DNA of 23,545 nucleotides, taken from positions 1 to 23,545 of the forward strand of contig CALCZU010000098.1 of assembly GCA_937903155.1 (NCBI GenBank). Direction: 5' to 3'. The notes beneath the pieces were generated by a model. The model did no database searches and was not told the origin of the DNA. It was given only the letters and a program-made list of their open reading frames with translations. The position numbers were made by a program, and so were the translations under genes. Source of the stretch: an uncultured Bdellovibrionales bacterium. Its GTDB lineage: Bacteria; Bdellovibrionota; FAC87; UBA2466. Below are positions 16,306-22,309 of this stretch, piece after piece (position 1 is the stretch's first letter; every line of letters starts with the position of its first letter).

Positions 16306-17085
16306 TTACTTTCTGACTGCGGTGATATAAGCTATCCAAGCGTCGCAGTCTTCTTCACGTGTTTTTAGGGTAAAGACTCCGTTTCCTTCTCCCTTACGAT
16401 TTGAGTCTTCCGTGTAAACTTCTATTGTTTTAAATCCAGCTTCTTCTAAAATATCTCGAAGTTCTGGAATCGACCACATTCTCCAATCATATTTGAAAGC
16501 TCGCAACCGCTTTTTTTGGTTCTTGGGTTTGAAGTGGATGTAGAACAAACCTTCATTTGTGATCGGGTTGAAAGAGGTTTGATCCCAGTAGTAAGTAAAA
16601 TCTTTAAATTCAGATTTGTCTTCGCAAGGCTCTTGGGTTGCTTTACCCCCGAAACAATCTAAGACGAGAACTCCTTTCGGAGACAAACGAAGGTAGCAGT
16701 TCTTGAAATAGGCCAAAAGATCTTTTCTTTTTTTGAAGATAAAATAGGAAAAATTTAATGCGCCGATGAGGTCGGCTTTGGGAAGTTTGGGGCTACGAAC
16801 ATCTTTGAGATGAAGTGAAATTCGACTTCTGTCGGTCACCGAAAGTTTCGAAAGATAATTCTTCTTTCCGTATTCAATGGGCTCTCGACTGAGATCGACA
16901 CCGATGGCTCGATTGTCTCGATCTTTTTTGACCCAGTCACAGCTTAATGCAAAGGTTCCACAAAAATCTTCAGAAAGCGTCTTGAGCGGCTTTTTAAAAT
17001 GCTTACGGTAGACTTTTTCCATAAAGTCGATGGCGCCGTCTGTTTCTTGCACAGAGCGATAATAATAGGAATATTTGTCAAACAA
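16306..17085 (-). CDS. Class I SAM-dependent methyltransferase
   Basis: This encodes 259 residues from a TTG start with AAGGAGA ideally placed (17091-17097). SAM-binding motif I is LSEDFCGTFALSCDWV (E39, D40, G43), followed by the acidic end of strand 2, IGVDLS (D64), and later LIGALNFSYFIF and VLVLDCFGG as strands 4 and 5. The opening FDKYSYYYRSVQ and the DFCGT form are shared by a group of uncharacterised Rossmann methyltransferases. The substrate is unknown. There is no signal peptide, so the protein is cytoplasmic. It is the first gene of a two-gene unit with the DUF486 protein and is divergent from the response regulator; an iterated 16-base operator-like repeat lies in the gap and touches its ribosome-binding site. 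Confidence 0.8.
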   Translation of the reverse strand: MFDKYSYYYRSVQETDGAIDFMEKVYRKHFKKPLKTLSEDFCGTFALSCDWVKKDRDNRAIGVDLSREPIEYGKKNYLSKLSVTDRSRISLHLKDVRSPKLPKADLIGALNFSYFIFKKRKDLLAYFKNCYLRLSPKGVLVLDCFGGKATQEPCEDKSEFKDFTYYWDQTSFNPITNEGLFYIHFKPKNQKKRLRAFKYDWRMWSIPELRDILEEAGFKTIEVYTEDSNRKGEGNGVFTLKTREEDCDAWIAYITAVRK

Positions 17086-17095
17086 AATGGTCTCC

Positions 17096-17137
17096 TTTAA
17101 ACGTTGCGCAATTTAAACGTTAGTTGCGGTAAACGCT
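17096..17137. repeat. Three 16-nt iterons (TTTAAACGTT boxes) in a divergent promoter
   Basis: TTTAAACGTT occurs at 17096-17105 and 17112-17121, and a variant GGTAAACGCT at 17128-17137. The period is exactly 16 bases, or about one and a half helix turns. The boxes sit between the divergent methyltransferase and response-regulator genes and the first overlaps the methyltransferase ribosome-binding site. They look like sites for a cooperatively bound regulator; which protein binds is unknown. Confidence 0.6.
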
Positions 17138-17197
17138 ACAGAAATCGCTAAAAATCGACGAGACTGGTAGAATGGGTGCAAAGGGAGACGCTCCGAA

Positions 17198-17575
17198 ATG
17201 AAAAGCTTAGATGTCATGGTATTAGAAGACTCAGACGACCAAGTCCTCATCTTAAATGCGATCCTAAAAAAAGTCGGGGCGACCCCCGTGCATTGCAAAA
17301 ATGCAGAGTCCGCTTTGCAGCTACTCAATTCAAAACGGGATTTTGCACTCATTCTCGTGGATGTGGGCCTGCCGGGGATGTCGGGCTTTGATTTTGCCGT
17401 TCGACTGAAAGAGAGACGAATTCAAGCTCCTGTTATTTTTATTACAGGCAGCGCCACCGGAGCAGATGTGATGCAAGGGATTCTTGCAGGAGCTTCAGAC
17501 TATATTAAAAAGCCTTACGATCCTGCGGTGGTCGAAGCCCGATTAAAAGCCAAGTTGCCTTTCTCCCCCGAGTAG
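17198..17575 (+). CDS. Single-domain response regulator (receiver only)
   Basis: This 125-residue CheY-like receiver has no output domain. The acidic pocket is E10/D11 in VLEDSDDQ, the phospho-acceptor is D55 in LVDVGLPGMSG, the switch Thr is in FITGS, and the conserved Lys is in IKKPYDP. The start at 17198 has GGGAGA about 12 bases upstream. It would act through a protein partner, as in chemotaxis or phosphorelays. The kinase is not adjacent; the PilS-like kinase 1.2 kb away is a possible but unproven source. It lies 30 bases before a secreted protein gene and probably shares its transcript. A weak sigma-54-like sequence (TGG at 17165-17167, TGCA at 17177-17180) precedes it. Confidence 0.9.
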   Translation: MKSLDVMVLEDSDDQVLILNAILKKVGATPVHCKNAESALQLLNSKRDFALILVDVGLPGMSGFDFAVRLKERRIQAPVIFITGSATGADVMQGILAGASDYIKKPYDPAVVEARLKAKLPFSPE

Positions 17576-17605
17576 AGCAAGTTAGAAGGTGGGGAGGGTG
17601 TTTTT

Positions 17606-18943
17606 ATGTTACGTTTCATTTTTCTGGCGTTTGTTTGTTTGAATTTAACCGCGAAGACCGACGACCGTTTTCAAAAGTTTTATTATGGAAAAGAGTCTTA
17701 CGAAGCGGCCTTGGCCTTTCAGGCGAAGGTCCAATTTCAATCCGATTCAAAACCGTCGGATACCGTCATCAAAGATAAAATTGAGAAGCAGCTTCTCCAT
17801 TTATTCGGCCCTATGTCTCAAACTGAAGCCTTAGGAGCGCCCAAAACCAACCACCGCATTAGCGAAATTTCATCGGTTGTTTTACTGAAAGATAGAACGT
17901 ACTCTGCTTCCTACACCTACGAAGGCACCGTTGTCGTCCACGACAAAGCGAAAGACTTTTACGATTTGATCCTTCCTGTAAATCCGGATCTCATTTACGA
18001 ACAGGCAAAAGTGGGCGACAAGGCCCCTTGCACCGACGAGCACTATTCCGGCGAAGGAGACTTTTGGTATTTTTGGCATCCTTCGAGAAAAGGCTGTCTT
18101 CTGAAAAAAGGAGAGCATTTCGAAGTCATTCGCGCTCCCATCTTAGCGATTCCCAATACAAAAGTGAGTTACCCTGAATACTCAAGACTGGTTCAAAACA
18201 GAGAAGTTCCGACCATCGAAATGGCGGCAATCTTGGGAATGGATGACAGCAACCATAATCCAAATCCCATGACGTCCGACGATATTAACGCCCAGACTTA
18301 CCGTTCGATTCGCGAGCATCTTCTTAAAAAAGGGTATCAAGTCAGTTCTCCTTGGAGCCACGGAAGATTTGAAATTTTTGTAGGACATAGAGTGAATCGC
18401 GCTCATTACGCAGAGGAATTTGTAAAACAAGAAAAGAAAGCACGAATTGTCGTCAGAGTTTTCTTTGGGCCTACCGGAGTGGGAGAGCCGACCGATGGTT
18501 TTTATTGGCTCTACAAACATACGTTAGAGAATGCGTCAGTGATGGTTTATGACGGGCATTCGGGATTGGGGGCTCATCTCGATTTGACTGGTATGGAGCA
18601 GTCTCAGAAGTTTACGATTCGTCCCAGTCTGACGCAGTATCAGATTTATTATTTTAATTCTTGTACGTCCTATAGTTATTACAATAGCCAGTATTTTTCG
18701 AGAAAGCATTCTCTGACCGATCCCAAGGGAACTAAAAATTTAGATATTCTAACAAATGGTTTAGGAACCGGTTTTGAAGTGCTGGCCGAGGGAAATATGG
18801 CACTTGTCGATGCGATCCAAAACTGGGCGGCGGACAAGGGAACCGAAAGTTACCAGTCGCTTGCTCTAAAAATTGATTCCAATAATCTCTTTGGGATCAA
18901 TGGGGACGAAGACAATGAATCCCCCACACCCAAGAAAAATTAG
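17606..18943 (+). CDS. Secreted protein with clan-CD-like (gingipain/caspase) His/Cys pair
   Basis: This encodes 445 residues beginning with a short signal peptide (MLRFIFLAFVCLNLTA); the start has GGGAGG at good distance. The N-terminal half is novel to me. In the C-terminal half, a beta-strand runs into a catalytic-looking histidine (ASVMVYDGHSGLG, H318), and 35 residues later a second strand runs into a cysteine (YQIYYFNSCTSYSY, C353). This strand-His...strand-Cys order and spacing is what gingipains, caspases and other clan CD peptidases show; in gingipain R the distance is 33. A peptidase role is therefore inferred, not shown. The protein would be periplasmic or exported. It follows a lone receiver protein, so its production may be regulated with that signalling gene. 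Alternatively it may be an inactive structural relative. Confidence 0.55.
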   Translation: MLRFIFLAFVCLNLTAKTDDRFQKFYYGKESYEAALAFQAKVQFQSDSKPSDTVIKDKIEKQLLHLFGPMSQTEALGAPKTNHRISEISSVVLLKDRTYSASYTYEGTVVVHDKAKDFYDLILPVNPDLIYEQAKVGDKAPCTDEHYSGEGDFWYFWHPSRKGCLLKKGEHFEVIRAPILAIPNTKVSYPEYSRLVQNREVPTIEMAAILGMDDSNHNPNPMTSDDINAQTYRSIREHLLKKGYQVSSPWSHGRFEIFVGHRVNRAHYAEEFVKQEKKARIVVRVFFGPTGVGEPTDGFYWLYKHTLENASVMVYDGHSGLGAHLDLTGMEQSQKFTIRPSLTQYQIYYFNSCTSYSYYNSQYFSRKHSLTDPKGTKNLDILTNGLGTGFEVLAEGNMALVDAIQNWAADKGTESYQSLALKIDSNNLFGINGDEDNESPTPKKN

Positions 18944-20523
18944 TCACCCTGATCATTTAAAATATAGTGTTTCGCTAAATTAGTTTTTTTAATGAGGGTT
19001 TCGCGATTAGGAGCGGCGTTTGCCTCGGCCCATTTTAGAAGAGTTTTTTTGTTAGAGACTGTGCCGTCCAATATCCCCAAAAGCAGTGTCGACAAAGGAA
19101 GTGTGGGAACTGGCTTTTCAAATTGATAGGGCGTCGATTCGGCAAGTTTGACCATGAAGGGAACTTCATAAAGGTCTCTTCCGTATTTTTCTTTGAGTGG
19201 CTCCGGAGCGTAGGTGAAACCATGATCGGCGGTGACAAGGATATTCACCTTGTCCCACAGTCCACGTTTTTCTAATGCCTCACGGATTTGTTTTAAACTG
19301 CCGTCCGCAATAGAGACATTATTGTAATAATCCGCAACGGTTTGTTCATCGACGCTCTTATAAACTGTGTGGTCTTCACGGCTGATTCCTGGAAAATGAG
19401 GTACGGGAAAGTGGACGAGCGTGAGGTCGGGGAGATTGTCGTTAATAAGATCGAGAATGTTTTTTAGGGTATTTTCCTGAATATTTCTTCTTAAACTCTT
19501 CAGTCGAGTCTTACGAAAAAAAGTATGGCTGAGGGTCGCAACGAGGTTAGAACCGACCGTGTCTGCGTAAGGCCACTGGATAGGCGAAAACCAAATACAG
19601 AAATCGAGAGATTCTTTAAAGAAGTCGCAATAGGGTAAGTGCCAACCGATAATGCCCGTGGTTGCCCCGAGGTTCTTTGCCTTTTGATAGAGGTGAGGAA
19701 GTTTTTTTAAATCAATCTTATCGTCTCCCAATTCTAAAAACTTGCCGCTAGACGCTTCCAAAGGAATAAAATTGAGGTCGGTCGCGGTCTGGTTATAAAA
19801 GTAACTTGTCATTGAGTAAGTAGTCCGCGGGGTTGGCGCAATCGCGTGAGAGAATGAGAAAGAACTTTGCCTAAATCTCTCGAACTCGGGGAAAGTTTTT
19901 TGAGTTTCTTTGATGTTAAATAAATAATTGTAATCGAGCGCATCATATAAAATCCAAATCGTTTTCGCCTTCACATTGGGTCCACTCGAAGTCTGCGACA
20001 AACGATTGAGCTTATCTGAATGATGGGTTTGATGTTCCCATAAGAGTTTTCCCCAGGTCAGAATTGCGAAGGGAAATAGAAATAAAAGGGACGTCCTCAA
20101 TACGATACGAATCGAACGAAAGAATTTCCAATAAAGCAAACAGAGAGCTCCAAGTATGAATAGGATTTTTACGATGTTCGCTTTTCCCCAGTCTCCCGCA
20201 AATTGCATTGGCGAGAAAATACCTGGATACTTATAACCCCATCCCGAAAAATTTCGGAAGTGAATGATAGGAACCATGGCCAGTGAAAATAAAACGAGAT
20301 AAAGAAGCTTAGAACGTGTCGCAAACTTCTTATCTTCCGCAAGTTTTAGAAGGAAAAACGTAAAGATGAAATAGAGGAGTCCAGCGAGTGCAAACCCTAA
20401 GATTCCGTCAGTGGGGACCGAATGAATGTTGAAAGAATGATGTTCAGGATAAAACGCGTTTAGCCATTCCCAAATCAAAAGCAGATTCGCGAGCGAAACG
20501 GCAATGAGAAAGTTATCGTACAT
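18940..20523 (-). CDS. Membrane-anchored sulfatase/phosphotransferase-superfamily enzyme
   Basis: This 527-residue protein has about five N-terminal membrane helices (4-22, 40-60, 73-90, 115-132, 138-157) and then a periplasmic alkaline-phosphatase-superfamily domain. Metal-binding and catalytic residues visible are D194 (IWILYDALD), a Thr nucleophile candidate at 234-235 (APTPRTTYSMTSYFYN), H376 (PVPHFPG) and D433/H434 (TADHGFT). The sulfatase C-x-P-x-R signature is absent, so the architecture fits phosphoethanolamine or glycerophosphate transferases (EptA/LtaS-like) rather than sulfatases. The substrate would be a surface lipid or glycan. It overlaps the upstream methyltransferase gene by 11 bases, is the last gene of a three-gene cassette, and its stop interlocks with the convergent gene. 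Confidence 0.75.
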   Translation of the reverse strand: MYDNFLIAVSLANLLLIWEWLNAFYPEHHSFNIHSVPTDGILGFALAGLLYFIFTFFLLKLAEDKKFATRSKLLYLVLFSLAMVPIIHFRNFSGWGYKYPGIFSPMQFAGDWGKANIVKILFILGALCLLYWKFFRSIRIVLRTSLLFLFPFAILTWGKLLWEHQTHHSDKLNRLSQTSSGPNVKAKTIWILYDALDYNYLFNIKETQKTFPEFERFRQSSFSFSHAIAPTPRTTYSMTSYFYNQTATDLNFIPLEASSGKFLELGDDKIDLKKLPHLYQKAKNLGATTGIIGWHLPYCDFFKESLDFCIWFSPIQWPYADTVGSNLVATLSHTFFRKTRLKSLRRNIQENTLKNILDLINDNLPDLTLVHFPVPHFPGISREDHTVYKSVDEQTVADYYNNVSIADGSLKQIREALEKRGLWDKVNILVTADHGFTYAPEPLKEKYGRDLYEVPFMVKLAESTPYQFEKPVPTLPLSTLLLGILDGTVSNKKTLLKWAEANAAPNRETLIKKTNLAKHYILNDQGD

Positions 20524-21994
20524 AGGAGGATTTTTTTAACAGATAAAGCGTCCTAGATTGATTTTTAAGCGGGAAGGTTTGCTCGATGGTAAAAAGTTTT
20601 CCGAACGTGGCCTCGAAGAATTCTTTGTTCATCATCGAATAATCTCTTCCGTGCGCAAGTTGAGTAAAGACCGGATCCTCCGGCGAGATATATTCTATCA
20701 CAAGCCATTTTTTTGTCAGCTTTGCGGCAAGGCTTGCGATCGCTTCTAAGGGAATTGCATGAGTGGTCATTAAGTGATGAACCACAGCCAACATTAAAAC
20801 CGTATCGAACTTTCCGTGCGCTCTCGCTAAAAATGAAGAGGTCTCAGAGCTTTCCCAACCCGTCGCGGGAGTCGGATTCGTGATGTCCATAAAAACAGGA
20901 AGAATATTTAATTTTTCTCGTTTCGCGTTGAGATAAAGAGCGTCAATGACGTCAGAGTCGGAGTCTATCGCGACGACAGATTTTCCATTCATTGCGGCGA
21001 GCTTGCTAAAATGCCCGGTATTGCACCCAACATCCAGCACTCTAGGGTCGTTATGACTGCGAAGAATACTCTCCACAATTTGAGATTTTTCACTGAACTC
21101 TTCCTGCGAGTAAGGCAGATCAATTTGCATATACTTCTGAGAAATCTTGTTAGTCTCTTGGGCTTTGCCGGACGTCAGGGATTTTCTAAGTCGTTTAAAG
21201 AGATTTTGAAGAATGAACCGTGCCGCCTCTTCCGAAACTTGCTTAGGCTGATAAATGTCTAGGTTTGTGGGTTTGTGAATTCTTGAAAAAAGAGCGGGAA
21301 GGGTAACGCTTCCTAAAAACGGAGGCAGCATTTTCTGCTGCAGACTTAAAAGAGAATAGACCTTTTTAATCGGCATTCCGTCTCGGTGAAAATAAAAATT
21401 GGGTTCAAAAGGAGTCTTAAACGATCGACTCAGCATAAAAGTGTTTACGAAGGTCTTACAAAACTGGCCATAAGCAAGCCACATCGGATCTCGGGGGCTT
21501 CTCTGTTCAAGCGAGAGAGCGTCCACAAAAATGGGTTTATAAGAATCAAAAAGAATATTGAACGGCGTTCCATCTTTTAACCCTAGATTGTACTTCAAAA
21601 GCTCTTCTGCGATTTCAATCGTCAAAAGGCCCGCGTCTCGGAGCATTTCGCGACACCATTCGTGTGGGTATGAAACGAAATCCAATTTTCGATGTTCGTA
21701 GATGCTGCCAACGGTGTACGACGGAGAGATCCCGGCTTCTGAAAGACTCTTGAGTACAGATGAAGTTTCTGCGGGAGATAAACGTCGAGAGTCGATGAGT
21801 TTTGATTCTTGAATGAGTTTTTTAGTTCCGAACGAACTTTGGATTTCGGCGAAGCAGTCACTTGTGGTCTGTTTTAAGACGCGGAAAAGCCTGCCGTCGA
21901 TTTCGTAGAGATTTCCGGCGGGATCCCTTAGAGAAAGTCGTTTGGCACTTTCAAAGGAACCTTCGGGATCAGCTTTTTTTCTTTCGAGTAACAA
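20513..21994 (-). CDS. Two-domain SAM methyltransferase of a surface-modification cassette
   Basis: This encodes 493 residues from a TTG start at 21994, inside the end of the YIDP peptide gene; no better in-frame start exists before residue 117. The N-terminal half (1-270) has the block SYPHEWCREMLRDAGLLTI and then LKDGTPFNILFDS (140-151) and PIFVDALSLE (D158), laid out like the catalytic loop and metal-binding Asp of a protein-kinase-like fold. The C-terminal half is a class I methyltransferase: VLDVGCNTGHFSKLA (motif I, D321 and G323-G327), VVAIDSD, and TVLMLAVVHHLM. I infer a small-molecule or glycan methyltransferase with a kinase-like partner domain. The same order of small YIDP gene, this gene and a sulfatase-fold gene occurs, from memory, in other proteobacterial surface-polysaccharide regions. 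Confidence 0.75.
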   Translation of the reverse strand: MLLERKKADPEGSFESAKRLSLRDPAGNLYEIDGRLFRVLKQTTSDCFAEIQSSFGTKKLIQESKLIDSRRLSPAETSSVLKSLSEAGISPSYTVGSIYEHRKLDFVSYPHEWCREMLRDAGLLTIEIAEELLKYNLGLKDGTPFNILFDSYKPIFVDALSLEQRSPRDPMWLAYGQFCKTFVNTFMLSRSFKTPFEPNFYFHRDGMPIKKVYSLLSLQQKMLPPFLGSVTLPALFSRIHKPTNLDIYQPKQVSEEAARFILQNLFKRLRKSLTSGKAQETNKISQKYMQIDLPYSQEEFSEKSQIVESILRSHNDPRVLDVGCNTGHFSKLAAMNGKSVVAIDSDSDVIDALYLNAKREKLNILPVFMDITNPTPATGWESSETSSFLARAHGKFDTVLMLAVVHHLMTTHAIPLEAIASLAAKLTKKWLVIEYISPEDPVFTQLAHGRDYSMMNKEFFEATFGKLFTIEQTFPLKNQSRTLYLLKKSSYVR

Positions 21995-22148
21995 AATTCC
22001 AGATCCTTTTCGCGAATAGCAAACAGCCTAGAAATCCACCCATCAAAAGTTGCGATAATACAAATCCAGAATTCGGATCAATATATGCAAAGGCATTGAC
22101 AGAAAAAAGACACAGGAGGAGCAAAAGTTGTTTATTGGAAGAGAGCAT
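21969..22148 (-). CDS. 59-residue YIDP-type membrane peptide
   Basis: This short gene starts with ATG at 22148 with AAGGA about 5 bases upstream and ends with TGA at 21969-21971. The peptide has a signal-peptide-like or membrane segment (residues 7-21, LLLLLCLFSVNAFA), then YIDPNSG (22-28), a second hydrophobic stretch (29-46) and a basic tail (TRKKKS). Small proteins with Tyr-Ile-Asp-Pro-x-Ser-Gly followed by one membrane helix are a recurrent bacterial family of unknown role, often beside glycan genes. It overlaps the TTG start of the methyltransferase by 26 bases, so translation is probably coupled and it leads a three-gene unit. Confidence 0.8.
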   Translation of the reverse strand: MLSSNKQLLLLLCLFSVNAFAYIDPNSGFVLSQLLMGGFLGCLLFAKRIWNFVTRKKKS

Positions 22149-22249
22149 TTCAATCCTTAATGTTTTATCGGAAGTCAGGCTTATCTTCTTAATTAAAATT
22201 GATCACGATCGTCACAATTTGTGGTGCGATGAGTTAATGTGGTGCCGGT

Positions 22250-22284
22250 CGCCATTGGGAATGGCGCGCTCCTCTCGCAATGAC
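22250..22284. repeat. Solo repeat end with hairpin, related to the 5342 inverted repeat
   Basis: CGCCATT-ggg-AATGGCG (22250-22266) forms a short hairpin, and CTCGCAATGAC (22274-22284) is identical to the right end of the 5342-5429 repeat. It lies in the 161-base gap between the divergent YIDP peptide and GT-C genes. It looks like a degenerate or one-armed copy of the same dispersed palindrome. Confidence 0.55.
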
Positions 22285-22309
22285 GGATTTGTGTTAAAAT
22301 TAAGACTTC

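Noticed and set aside
17096..17137. Possible CRISPR-like repeat
   Set aside because: Period of 16 bases with 10-base boxes and no spacers of CRISPR length; fits operator iterons instead.
18940..20523. True sulfatase annotation
   Set aside because: The C/S-x-P-x-R formylglycine signature is missing at the nucleophile region (APTPRTTYS), so a phospho-group transferase or other superfamily member is more likely.
166..22219. Shared 13-mer AATTGTGACGATC near 168-180 and inverted near 22207-22219
   Set aside because: About this many 13-base matches are expected by chance in a window this long on two strands; no further similarity around them.
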